Translations under genes and position numbers: made by a program | From: Prolixibacteraceae bacterium | GTDB lineage: Bacteria; Bacteroidota; Bacteroidia; Bacteroidales; Prolixibacteraceae | Reading direction: 5' to 3' | DNA length: 32,452 nucleotides | NCBI GenBank assembly: GCA_019459485.1 | Contig: JAIBEZ010000106.1 | Span: forward strand, 1 to 32,452 | Notes under the pieces: generated by a model | The model's input: only the letters and a program-made list of their open reading frames with translations | Databases searched by the model: none | What the model was told of the DNA's origin: nothing | In this document: positions 1 to 7,315 of the stretch, one piece after another | How the letters are laid out: each line of letters opens with the position of its first letter | Position numbering within the stretch: the stretch's first letter is position 1

Positions 1-104
1 ATTGCCATTAAAACCTTTGGGGTAAATATCATCGCGCTTTATAATTTTACGGGTTTTTTATTAATTTAATTTTTGCGTTTTCCTACTCCGGGGGTGTGTT
101 TGAT
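1..104. other. Window edge, no complete gene
   Basis: This stretch lies just downstream (minus-strand sense) of the small HdrC-like gene. An open minus-strand frame starts at an ATG at 32-30 and reads MIFTPKVLMA before leaving the window. It could be the start of the next gene of the cluster, but ten residues are not enough to call it. I see no convincing terminator between the stop codon at 105 and the edge, so the transcript may continue. Confidence 0.3.
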
Positions 105-446
105 TCACCCGCTGAGTTTGTATTTTGAGATACTTTTTTTGATCAGCATGATCACATTGCGCAGGTTGATTCCGCGGGGGCAAACCAACATACATTTGCC
201 GCAGAGCATACATTTTTTTATTTCCGATTCAAGCTCCACTGTTTCCCCGCGACGCAGCAACAGGTTCATCCGCCTGACATTGAAGCTGACCAGATCGCCC
301 GCGCTGCACGTGGCAGTGCATCCTCCGCACGACAGGCACACTTTGAACGAGGGTTCCATTTCGAGCACTTCGTTCAGCAATCGCCCGTCGAACTGGTCGT
401 AGTCGATGGTGCGCTGTTTGATTATTGTGTAGCCAAAGTTTTTCAT
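105..446 (-). CDS. Small HdrC-like ferredoxin, two [4Fe-4S] clusters
   Basis: This 113-residue protein carries two complete CxxCxxCxxxC motifs, C37/C40/C43/C47 and C79/C82/C85/C89. Such spacing binds two [4Fe-4S] clusters, as in HdrC subunits and 4Fe-4S dicluster ferredoxins, and the sequence between and after them (RRMNLLLRRGE, PRGINLRNVIML) is HdrC-like. The open frame extends upstream to an ATG at 512, but those 22 residues are a lysine/asparagine-rich low-complexity stretch encoded by a poly-A run and partly by a dispersed repeat, so I start at the ATG at 446 (MKNFGYT). It would pass electrons between the FAD subunit and an HdrB-type subunit in the cytoplasm. It is the last visible gene of the Hdr-like cluster and is separated from the HdrA-like gene by 765 bp of repeats. 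The exact electron donor and acceptor cannot be read from this window. Confidence 0.85.
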   Translation of the reverse strand: MKNFGYTIIKQRTIDYDQFDGRLLNEVLEMEPSFKVCLSCGGCTATCSAGDLVSFNVRRMNLLLRRGETVELESEIKKCMLCGKCMLVCPRGINLRNVIMLIKKSISKYKLSG

Positions 447-478
447 TTTCTTATTCGTGTTTTTTTTTTTTTCTAAAG

Positions 479-545
479 AGGTTGTCTCAATTTCGTCCGA
501 AAGAAGATGCATTCTTTGTTCATCGTTTCCCGCGGACGACTTTTC
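479..545 (+). repeat. CGTCCG...CGGACG repeat, copy 1
   Basis: First of three related segments. CGTCCGAAAGAAG begins at 494 and CCGCGGACG ends at 538. The six-base ends CGTCCG and CGGACG are inverted repeats of each other, so each copy can form a small stem around a loop of about 33 bases. The copies also share a TTTGTTC or CTTGTTC block in the loop and a preceding AGG(C/T) segment. Confidence 0.75.
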
Positions 546-586
546 CCTTTGTGTTGCTTACCACGGGTTTCGTCGTTCCTCCTTAC

Positions 587-613
587 CGTTCGACTGAGCT
601 CACGCCGAAGCCC
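587..613 (+). repeat. 27-bp dispersed repeat (GAGCTCACGCCGAAG core)
   Basis: The segment CGTTCGACTGAGCTCACG followed by CCGAAGCCC matches, in inverted orientation and with one difference, 21996-22022 in the gap before the EamA gene. Weaker similarity continues for about 30 bp on the CGTTCG side of both copies. It resembles the short intergenic repeats common in Bacteroidota genomes. No function is visible. Confidence 0.8.
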
Positions 614-715
614 GCGGTTATTCAAATTTGACTCCTTCAGAGTCTTTTGCAACGGGATCACAATCCCAGAAATCAACATTTATTGCCCTCGCTTTTTCAT
701 TTTCCATCTTGAAAA

Positions 716-780
716 AGGCTATTTCTATTTCGTCCGAAAGAAGTCAACCGATTTGTTCGACATTTTTCCGCGGACGGAAA
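716..780 (+). repeat. CGTCCG...CGGACG repeat, copy 2
   Basis: Second copy. CGTCCGAAAGAAG starts at 731 and CCGCGGACG ends at 776, a span of 46 bp against 45 bp in copy 1 and 47 bp in copy 3. It directly precedes the TAAGGT inverted-repeat element. Confidence 0.75.
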
Positions 781-798
781 ATTTGTTAATCCATTTTG

Positions 799-942
799 CT
801 ACTAAGGTTAAATATCAGAAAATAAGGTTTTTAATATTCTATTTCTTTAACCTTGTTTTATATTTCCACGCCATAACTCGCATAAAATTTTGTTAACCTT
901 AGTAGAGAAATACAAACAAAAAAAACCTACCTTATTATTTTC
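799..942. repeat. Degenerate copy of the TAAGGT inverted-repeat element
   Basis: A perfect 13-bp inverted repeat, CTACTAAGGTTAA at 799-811 and its complement at 893-905, encloses an AAAATAAGGTTTTT segment (819-832). That segment is identical to the inner arm of the larger element at 22242-22397. The left-arm TAAGGT cores at 803 and 823 are 20 bp apart, the same spacing as in the other element. An outer ACCTTATT segment remains on the right (929-936), but the matching outer left arm is absent and is replaced by the CGTCCG repeat. Confidence 0.75.
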
Positions 943-957
943 ATTTTATCATCATTA

Positions 958-1028
958 AAAAGGCGAATCCAATTCCGTCCGAAAAAAAGTCAATCTCCTT
1001 GTTCAACTATTTACCGCGGACGGGTAAA
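958..1028 (+). repeat. CGTCCG...CGGACG repeat, copy 3
   Basis: Third copy. CGTCCGAAAAAAAG starts at 976 and CCGCGGACG ends at 1022. It lies about 245 bp from copy 2, and copies 1 and 2 are about 237 bp apart. Confidence 0.75.
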
Positions 1029-1211
1029 ACACTATTAATTAATCCGTTCGCTGAAGCGAACGGCAAAGGATATTGCTTTGAACGGCTTTGTCGCTTATAA
1101 GCCCCATCTCTAAAGCATTTTTATTGACAACTGACAACTGAATAACCTGTAAAACCGACCACCAACTGTCTTTTTCTGAACACTGCGACTGCGACTGAAA
1201 ACTGGGACTGA

Positions 1212-2234
1212 TCACTTCTTTTTCAACCAATTATCCACTTCAACCGCTGCCGATCGTGCGTGCAAAATGGTGTCGTTTATCGTCATCGGTGCGGTGCAGC
1301 TTCCTGCCAGAAATATTCCTTCCTGTTCCGAAAAATTGGATTTCAGGAATGAATCTGTTGTTTTTAGAAAGCCTGATTCTTCGCAGCCGATACCGCAGGT
1401 TGCAGCGGTTGCAGCGGTTCCTTTTCCGGCTTCCATGCCCACGAGCAGTACCAGTAAATCAACATTCATTTTAAGTGGGCGACCCGAAAGTGTGTCTTCA
1501 GACTTGATCAACAAGCTTTTGTCGATTTTTTCCGATGCTTCCGACAATCTTCCGCGGATAAACTGTATATCGTATTTCTCCTGTGCTTCGCGGTACAATT
1601 CTTCGAAGTGCTTGCCATACATGCGCAAATCCATGTAAAAGCAATAGATCTCGGCTTCAGGCAAGCGTTTTTTTAGCTCGATGGCCTGTTTCACGCCGGT
1701 AATGCAGCATACTTTGGAGCAATAGTGGTTGCCCGTTTTTTCATCGCGTGAGCCAACGCAGTGCACAAAAGCAATTCGTTTGGGATTTTTCCCGGCAGCC
1801 ACCGTAAGATCGCCTCCGGGAAGGAGCAATTGTTCCAGATCGGCCGAGGTGATTACATGGTCGTAAATTTTGTAGCCATATTCTTCTTTCCGGCGGGCAT
1901 CAAAAATTTCGTAACCGGTAGCAACTACCAATGCATCAGCTTCCAAATGCTGTTCACCTGAAGTTTTTATACTGAACTTACCATTCTGGCGAAGGATGCC
2001 GCTGACTTCGGTTTTGTTCAGGATTGAAAAGTCCTTTTCCCTGTATTTTTCCTGAAGGGTGCCTGTGATTTTTTCGGTGGGTGTAAAATCAGGAAAAAGG
2101 TATGACCAGTTGTTTAGCTTTCCGCCCAGCTTTTCATTTTTTTCGATCACAGTTACCCAGTGTCCGGCATCCGTCAGGGCGCAGGCTGTTTCAATTCCGG
2201 CGATTCCGCCTCCTATTATTACGATGTGCTTCAC
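1212..2234 (-). CDS. hdrA: HdrA-like FAD oxidoreductase subunit
   Basis: This 340-residue FAD protein has a dinucleotide-binding motif at the N terminus (IIGGGIAGIE, residues 6-15), a central HdrA signature (FVHCVGSRDEKTGNHYCSKVCC, with C159, C172, C176 and C177) and a C-terminal FAD-binding segment (GIFLAGSCTAP... then DTILHARSAA). These mark the FAD/Fe-S core of heterodisulfide reductase subunit A and of the related QmoA proteins. At about half the length of methanogen HdrA, it lacks the extra ferredoxin domains. The start must be the GTG at 2234, because the only in-frame codons between it and an upstream TAA (2244-2246) are ACT, GAA and TTT. It would act in the cytoplasm as the flavin hub of the complex, possibly bifurcating electrons. 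That activity is an inference from the family and cannot be read from the sequence. Confidence 0.9.
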   Translation of the reverse strand: MKHIVIIGGGIAGIETACALTDAGHWVTVIEKNEKLGGKLNNWSYLFPDFTPTEKITGTLQEKYREKDFSILNKTEVSGILRQNGKFSIKTSGEQHLEADALVVATGYEIFDARRKEEYGYKIYDHVITSADLEQLLLPGGDLTVAAGKNPKRIAFVHCVGSRDEKTGNHYCSKVCCITGVKQAIELKKRLPEAEIYCFYMDLRMYGKHFEELYREAQEKYDIQFIRGRLSEASEKIDKSLLIKSEDTLSGRPLKMNVDLLVLLVGMEAGKGTAATAATCGIGCEESGFLKTTDSFLKSNFSEQEGIFLAGSCTAPMTINDTILHARSAAVEVDNWLKKK

Positions 2235-2461
2235 AAATTCAGTTTAAAGTTCCAGGTTTCAAGTTCCAGGTTGGCCTTGAACTTGGTTATTGGTTATTCA
2301 ATATTTTACCTTGGATATTCGGTGTTCCAAATTTCAAGTTCCAGGTTCCAGGTTTTGCGTTAATGAACGTTGACGGGTTTTGAATTTATTTCTCGTTCCT
2401 TATTTCTTATTCGATATTGGATATTGGACATTGGATATTGGACATTTTCTCATCTTCAGCA
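2235..2461. repeat. Short direct-repeat tracts between hdrB- and hdrA-like genes
   Basis: This 227-bp gap contains repeated AAGTTCCAGGT units (about 2247-2271 and 2336-2353) and a tandem run of GGATATTGGACATT units (about 2413-2446). A separate AAGTTTAACGTTTCA family at 14471-14674 has a similar style. No gene is visible here. Confidence 0.7.
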
Positions 2462-3520
2462 TCAGCATCCCACCATCGCCGGTTTTCCGATCAGCTTTCC
2501 ATCTTTTCCGGCGTATTTTAAGCTTGAGTCATACTGAATTCCTATTTTGTCGAGCAGCGGTTCGCAATTGGTCTGGTGCATTTGCAGTCCAAGATCCCAG
2601 GGATCATAACCCAACACCAATCCGGCCAGTTCTTCGTAGGTCAATACCGGGATTCCCTGTCCGTTTTCTCCGTAGGTTTTGCCTTCCATTTCTTCGATCA
2701 CATATTGCCAGCGATCCATAAACATCGGACATCCCGGGCAGTTGCACAATATCGCATCCGGCTTGTAAGGTTCCATCGATTCAAACTTTTTCCTTGAATT
2801 GGATACCGAATAACCCCGGTTCGACATGACAAGGTATTGTCTGAAGCCAAATCCGCAGCAATGGCGACGTTCAGGATAATCGACCACTTCGCCACCCCAG
2901 GATTCTATCATTCCGACCAATACATTTGGAAACTCGGCGCCGCCAACTCCTTTAGCAGGAAACATTTTGGAGTAATGACAACCAATGTGTTCCACAATTT
3001 TTAGTGGTTGGCCGGTTTGCTGATTGATGAGCGGAAATTTCTTTTTGTTTGCGATGTCTTCCCTGAATTTGTAAACAATGTCGCTGGCATGTGCCACATT
3101 TTGAGGCACTTCAAATTCACGGCCAGTAGCTCGTTTTAAGTAATTCCGTATTTTTTCAAGTTCCGAAGGATACTCTTTCCATGTTTCGATGATTTCGCTG
3201 TAAATACCAAATGAAGTGATGCACGAAACTGCGAAGTTTTGGTAGCCTGCCTCTGTCATCAGGGCAAACTGACGTGCTGCAATGGTCTGAATGGTATCGA
3301 ACGGAACAACATCGGCATGATAGGCTATTCCTGAACATGAAGTATGATGAGGGTTTTCACAAATATCCTTGCCAAGTTCAGAGCGTAGGATCTTCAGAAA
3401 AGTTTGTTCTGCACCGGGGAAAAAGTTCTGCCGTATGCAGCTGCGGACATAAAAATAATGATCATCGGCTATTTCTTTTTGATAATCCTTCCAAACCTGT
3501 ATTTTGCCTTCTCGCTTCAT
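2462..3520 (-). CDS. hdrB: HdrB-like CCG-domain subunit with one degenerate module
   Basis: This 352-residue protein belongs to the cysteine-rich CCG family (HdrB, GlpC/LutA-type proteins). The C-terminal module is canonical: C181, the pair C221-C222 in RHCCGFGFRQ, and C259/C261/C264 in CNCPGC. This arrangement holds a non-cubane [4Fe-4S] cluster in HdrB. In the N-terminal module the matching positions are C28, S61-C62 and C100 followed by S103, so two expected cysteines are serines. That module probably binds no normal cluster. The family reduces or forms disulfides, or relays electrons, in the cytoplasm. Its start overlaps the stop of the HdrC-like gene by four bases (ATGA, 3517-3520), so the two are translationally coupled. 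The substrate is unknown. True CoM-S-S-CoB is unlikely in this phylum. Confidence 0.88.
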   Translation of the reverse strand: MKREGKIQVWKDYQKEIADDHYFYVRSCIRQNFFPGAEQTFLKILRSELGKDICENPHHTSCSGIAYHADVVPFDTIQTIAARQFALMTEAGYQNFAVSCITSFGIYSEIIETWKEYPSELEKIRNYLKRATGREFEVPQNVAHASDIVYKFREDIANKKKFPLINQQTGQPLKIVEHIGCHYSKMFPAKGVGGAEFPNVLVGMIESWGGEVVDYPERRHCCGFGFRQYLVMSNRGYSVSNSRKKFESMEPYKPDAILCNCPGCPMFMDRWQYVIEEMEGKTYGENGQGIPVLTYEELAGLVLGYDPWDLGLQMHQTNCEPLLDKIGIQYDSSLKYAGKDGKLIGKPAMVGC

Positions 3521-4224
3521 TGTCGGTTGTGTTTGCCGTTGTTGGTGGTGAAAATGTGATTTACGTAGTCGGAATAATCATCCCCTCCTTCAGGAAAACC
3601 CATGCTTTCGGCTTTGATTTTTGAGAAATGTTCAATTTTGTCGAAGCGATCGAACCCACCGGTGATTTCAAAAATTCGGTAAATTTCGTCCAGTGATTCC
3701 TGTGGAATTTTGCGCAGGGCACCTTCGCCATCGCCCTTGTAATTGGCTCCAACCCGTTTGTAAACTTCCCCACTGTTTTCATAAATCCATTCGCCAACTG
3801 GACCAAGTTCAGGGTGTAATTCAGGAATAAGACTTTCCGGAAGCACGCAATAACCTTTGTAAACGACATTTTCGCCCACCGTTCGTTTGATGGCCAATTG
3901 CTGCCGGCCTTTTTCCGATTCGGTAAAAAAGCCCAGTTCCTGCGATAAATTTCGTAAAGCCATGATGATCAGTCCGGGAGTATTTCCGCGCGGGCAACGG
4001 GTTTTGCACGACATGCATTCGCCGCAATACCAGATTGTCTCGCTTTTCAGGAGTTCTTCAATTTTTTTATTGTCTTTTGATTGAACGGTGCAGGCTATGA
4101 TTCGGGGGTCGTAGTCGTAGAATTCGGCAGCGGGGCAAATGGCAGTACAAATACCACAATTCATGCATGATTTCAGACCTTCTGTAAACCGGATATCTTT
4201 TGTAAGTTCCAGGTAAAGTTCCAT
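3517..4224 (-). CDS. hdrC: HdrC-like subunit, two [4Fe-4S] clusters
   Basis: This 235-residue protein has two [4Fe-4S] motifs near the N terminus, C20/C23/C26/C30 (CMNCGICTAIC) and C67/C70/C73/C77 (CGECMSCKTRC), each followed by proline. This is the HdrC pattern of a small subunit wiring the flavin subunit to HdrB. After residue 90 a soluble tail of about 145 residues is longer than in typical HdrC, and I recognise no domain in it. It is the first gene of the minus-strand cluster and overlaps the HdrB-like gene by four bases, so a fixed stoichiometry with HdrB is likely. The ATG at 4224 is the only start that keeps the N-terminal helix before the first cysteine motif. Confidence 0.9.
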   Translation of the reverse strand: MELYLELTKDIRFTEGLKSCMNCGICTAICPAAEFYDYDPRIIACTVQSKDNKKIEELLKSETIWYCGECMSCKTRCPRGNTPGLIIMALRNLSQELGFFTESEKGRQQLAIKRTVGENVVYKGYCVLPESLIPELHPELGPVGEWIYENSGEVYKRVGANYKGDGEGALRKIPQESLDEIYRIFEITGGFDRFDKIEHFSKIKAESMGFPEGGDDYSDYVNHIFTTNNGKHNRQ

Positions 4225-4320
4225 TTTTGGTTTCAGGTTTTTACAACTTAAAAGTAAATATTGAAACTTTAAGCCTGTTCAGTCTAAAACCTTATTTTTC
4301 GTAGGTATTTGTGCGTATTT

Positions 4321-7077
4321 CTATTCGTTGAAATTGAAGTAAAGTGTCAGGTGTTTTTCGTAAAGGAACATATTTGGCTGGCTCATTGGGCCCAATGTTT
4401 CGGCTTTGGTAAATTTGGTGCCGATTGGATTGATGCCATGCAAAAACGAAATGTTCCCTGCCGGAAATTCAGGAGAAGTATTGTCATTGTATGCTCCTTT
4501 GGGCTTTTCAGGAGTAAACAGGCGCAGAAAAACATCTTCATCGGGACAAACAACGGTAAAATCCTGCTCTTTTGATTGGATGGTTGCCCAATTGAAATTG
4601 CGGTGATATCCCTTGAATTCAGGATAGTCCCAACTTTCGCCGGTAATGGTATTGTTGTATGCTTTTTCCCAAACATTCAGGGTGTTGCCTTTCATGCGGT
4701 TTTTCCATACGCGGTAGGGCCCGTAACCCATCCAGCGCACTCCTTCAACCTGATCTTCAGGATAATCGAAACTTATGCCCATGAATTTATTTTGATAGGG
4801 AGCTTTGTACAATACTTCCAGTTTGAGCCATCCGGATGCCATGATTGTCCATTTTACTTTTTTCAGATCGCCTTTGTATATACATTCAATTACATGGTTG
4901 TCGTTATCGTTGTATTCTTTTAATTCCTGAAATTCTGCCAATCCTGTTGCCGGAACCGGACCATGAATAAAACGAATTGGCTGATTTTTATTTCTGACAC
5001 CGGCCAGAAACCCTGTAACTTTATCCCATTTAAATGAAAGATCATTGATTTGTGCAGTAATTTCCATTGACGATTCAATGATTTTTACTTTTCCAACCTG
5101 ATCAGTTGAAACGATTTCGTCGGCAATGGTTTTTGCATTTTTAACGGGCCAGCTCCATGTATATATTTCGCGCCCTTTCGGATCGTTGGCGGTAATGTAA
5201 AGTACATCGTAGTCGTAAAAATGCACTGGCAAGAACATTTTGAGTTTTCCCTTTTGTCCGGGAGCGAGGTTGGGCGATTCAATCGTACCGGTTTCATTGC
5301 CTTTTTCAGCACTTTTATTGGGTTTCGGCAAGTCAGCCAGCCGGTAACTGAATTTACAGTCTTTCAGGTTGGTGTAAATGTATCGGTTTTCGATTGGGAA
5401 CTCGCCGTTAAAAGTGGTGGTGATGTATCGCGTTTCGAAAAAAACAGGCGACCATATTTCTTTGATGGCATAATAGCTGCCTTCTTTTTCGAGGTACGGA
5501 CCAACAATCCCATCTGCGGCATTGTTTCCTTTTGTATCCAGAATACCTTCTTTGTCAGTTCTTACCACAGCTTCATCAGCATAATCCCATAAAAAACCTC
5601 CGGCAGATAACGGATTGTTCAGCATCATGTTCCAGTAGTCGTCCAGTCCCGCACCATGTCCGCCATCGTACAGGCCATGTAGAAATTCAGTGGGAAAAAC
5701 TATAAGCCTTCCATGCTGATGGGTTCCGACTCCGTAGTTGTAATCTTTGTAGTGCTGTGTATCAGTTCCCCTGAATTCGGCCCAGGGATGGATCAGCGGC
5801 CGTTTCTGCGGATCGAGTTCATCGAAATAATGGTCGAGATCGGTATTCCAGCCACCTTCGTTGCCATTGTCCCAAATCACAATTGATGGATGATTGACAT
5901 CCTTGGACAGCATTTCCTGAGCAAGGTGAGAGCCAACACGGGTATCGTACGCCGATTGCCAGCCTGCCAGTTCGTCAAGCACAAACAAGCCGAGCGAATC
6001 GCACACTTCCAGAAAATGATCATCGGGCGGATAATGTGACATTCGTACGGCATTCATGTTCATGTCTTTGATGGTATTGACATCTTCAATACTTACCTGT
6101 TTGTTTAGTGCCCGTCCGGTATTTGGGCGGAACGAATGGCGGCAAACTCCCTTGAACATGACCTTTTCGCCGTTCACATAAATGCCGTCACTTTCGCGCA
6201 ATTCAACGGTACGGAACCCAAATGTTTCTGACACTTTATGAATTACATCCAAATAATTGATTAGCAGGATATCAACCCGGTAGCGGTTTGGTGATTCGGG
6301 CGACCAAGTTTTTATATTTTCGGCAAATGTTTGCAAACTGGCAACAGTTTGTGTTTTGTTAATAATGACTGAAAAAGGTGAGCTAACTGGTTCGCCGGAG
6401 AGCGTTTTAATCTGGGCTTTTAATTCCATTCGATCTCGAATGTCGTTCAGAAATACATCCACCCGAAAGGTACCATCAGCTTTTGCATCAAGCGCTATCC
6501 GTTCAATGTTGGCTTTGGGTTTGGCTTCCAGAAAAACAGGCCTGAAAATGCCGCCAAATATCCAGAAATCGCAGCGGCGTTCTGCTTCATTAACTCCTTC
6601 ATTTTCCGAATGTTTGGCAACCGAAACTTCAAGCAGATTTTCCCTGCCATATTTCAGCAACTCGCTGATGTCGTATTTAAAACGATAAAAACTCCCCTGA
6701 TGCATTTTTCCGGCAGTAACGCCGTTGATTTTCACTTTGGTATCCGTCATCGATCCATCAAAAACAATGCTTACCTGTTTGTTTTTCCACTCTTTTGGAA
6801 CCAGAAATTCGTATTTGTACAAACCCATTTCCTTGCCACGGTCTTCGTCTTTATCGTGTCCGTAATTGTAGGTGCCGAAACCTTGAAGTTCCCAGTTCGA
6901 CGGAACCGGAATCTTTGTCCATTTGCCCGAATTGCGGCCTTCGGTGCAGAAAAAATCCCAATCGACAGTTTTGTCGCTGCCTGTTCCGGATAAAAACTGA
7001 ATTTCTGTTTTCTGGGTTTGACTAAATGAATTACTGAAGAATAGCAGTGTAATTAGCAAAAAGATAAGTCGATTCAT
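4321..7077 (-). CDS. Secreted GH2-family beta-galactosidase-like glycosidase
   Basis: This 918-residue protein opens with a signal peptide (hydrophobic residues 4-19, likely cut after SFS-Q). It has the glycoside hydrolase family 2 layout: an N-terminal jelly-roll sugar-binding domain (about 50-190), an immunoglobulin-like domain (190-300), a TIM-barrel catalytic domain (300-590) and C-terminal beta domains. The family signatures GVCRHSFRP and NMNAVRMSHYPP are visible. The predicted acid/base is E407 in WDNGNEGG and the nucleophile is probably E464 in FPTEFLHG. It probably cleaves beta-linked galactose, or another beta-sugar, from oligosaccharides in the periplasm or at the surface. The exact sugar cannot be read, because GH2 also includes glucuronidases and mannosidases. 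No SusC/SusD pair is near, so it is not in a normal utilisation locus within this window. Confidence 0.88.
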   Translation of the reverse strand: MNRLIFLLITLLFFSNSFSQTQKTEIQFLSGTGSDKTVDWDFFCTEGRNSGKWTKIPVPSNWELQGFGTYNYGHDKDEDRGKEMGLYKYEFLVPKEWKNKQVSIVFDGSMTDTKVKINGVTAGKMHQGSFYRFKYDISELLKYGRENLLEVSVAKHSENEGVNEAERRCDFWIFGGIFRPVFLEAKPKANIERIALDAKADGTFRVDVFLNDIRDRMELKAQIKTLSGEPVSSPFSVIINKTQTVASLQTFAENIKTWSPESPNRYRVDILLINYLDVIHKVSETFGFRTVELRESDGIYVNGEKVMFKGVCRHSFRPNTGRALNKQVSIEDVNTIKDMNMNAVRMSHYPPDDHFLEVCDSLGLFVLDELAGWQSAYDTRVGSHLAQEMLSKDVNHPSIVIWDNGNEGGWNTDLDHYFDELDPQKRPLIHPWAEFRGTDTQHYKDYNYGVGTHQHGRLIVFPTEFLHGLYDGGHGAGLDDYWNMMLNNPLSAGGFLWDYADEAVVRTDKEGILDTKGNNAADGIVGPYLEKEGSYYAIKEIWSPVFFETRYITTTFNGEFPIENRYIYTNLKDCKFSYRLADLPKPNKSAEKGNETGTIESPNLAPGQKGKLKMFLPVHFYDYDVLYITANDPKGREIYTWSWPVKNAKTIADEIVSTDQVGKVKIIESSMEITAQINDLSFKWDKVTGFLAGVRNKNQPIRFIHGPVPATGLAEFQELKEYNDNDNHVIECIYKGDLKKVKWTIMASGWLKLEVLYKAPYQNKFMGISFDYPEDQVEGVRWMGYGPYRVWKNRMKGNTLNVWEKAYNNTITGESWDYPEFKGYHRNFNWATIQSKEQDFTVVCPDEDVFLRLFTPEKPKGAYNDNTSPEFPAGNISFLHGINPIGTKFTKAETLGPMSQPNMFLYEKHLTLYFNFNE

Positions 7078-7107
7078 TGCTTTTTATTTTGGATGGGTTT
7101 GGTTATC

Positions 7108-7115
7108 CAAAAGTA
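7108..7115 (-). promoter_or_regulatory. Putative -7 element (TACTTTTG) for the GH2 gene
   Basis: On the minus strand the sequence TACTTTTG fits the Bacteroidota TAnnTTTG -7 consensus. It lies about 30 bases upstream of the GH2 start codon. No clear -33 TTG was found at the usual distance, so the call is tentative. Confidence 0.45.
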
Positions 7116-7141
7116 TTAAAAATATTGCGGAGAAGAGAAGG

Positions 7142-7315
7142 TCATTGGATCAAAACTTAAATCATTGCGTTTCTATTCCCAAACGTTAAATCCTTTTTCA
7201 ACACCTTGATCCGATGACGGAAAAAGGGGAAAGTTCATCGGATCAATTCTCAACTCACAGCTTTTCAAATCCTGAACGTAAAATTCCTTTTTTAGCACCT
7301 TGATCCGATGACGGA
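7142..7315. repeat. Four copies of a 12-bp motif in alternating orientation
   Basis: TTGATCCGATGA occurs at 7206-7217 and 7300-7311. Its exact complement occurs at 7235-7246, and a one-mismatch complement (TCATTGGATCAA) occurs at 7142-7153. The two forward copies sit inside a longer direct repeat of about 39 bp (7183-7221 and 7276-7315). The second direct repeat is inside the 3' end of the DAO-family gene. Neighbouring copies can pair as hairpins, but no T-run follows, so this is not an ordinary terminator. Confidence 0.85.

Larger units (their letters stand above)
447..1211. repeat. Gene-free repeat mosaic inside the hdr-like cluster
   Basis: This 765-bp gap between two same-strand redox genes holds no credible gene. 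The open frames in it run through repeats. It contains three copies of a repeat bracketed by CGTCCG and CGGACG (about 479-545, 716-780 and 958-1028), a degenerate copy of a TAAGGT inverted-repeat element (799-942), a 27-bp segment also found inverted at 21996-22022 (587-613), a perfect palindrome with 9-bp arms (CCGTTCGCT/AGCGAACGG, 1044-1063) and, next to the HdrA-like stop codon, short tandem ACTG-type repeats (1121-1210). Confidence 0.8.

Noticed and set aside
92-110. GGGTG...CACCC hairpin at the end of the small HdrC-like gene
   Set aside because: The stem is only five bases, overlaps the stop codon and has no following T-run on the transcribed strand.
473-896. Open frames on both strands in the gap after the small HdrC-like gene
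   Set aside because: They run through the CGTCCG repeats and the GAGCTC repeat, have no recognisable domain and overlap one another on opposite strands.
1039-1230. Minus-strand frame of 63 residues overlapping the HdrA-like stop
   Set aside because: It consists mainly of the ACTG-type tandem repeats and the palindrome at 1044-1063, with no domain.
4309-7025. Several plus-strand frames inside the GH2 gene
   Set aside because: All are shadows of the 918-residue glycosidase on the minus strand.
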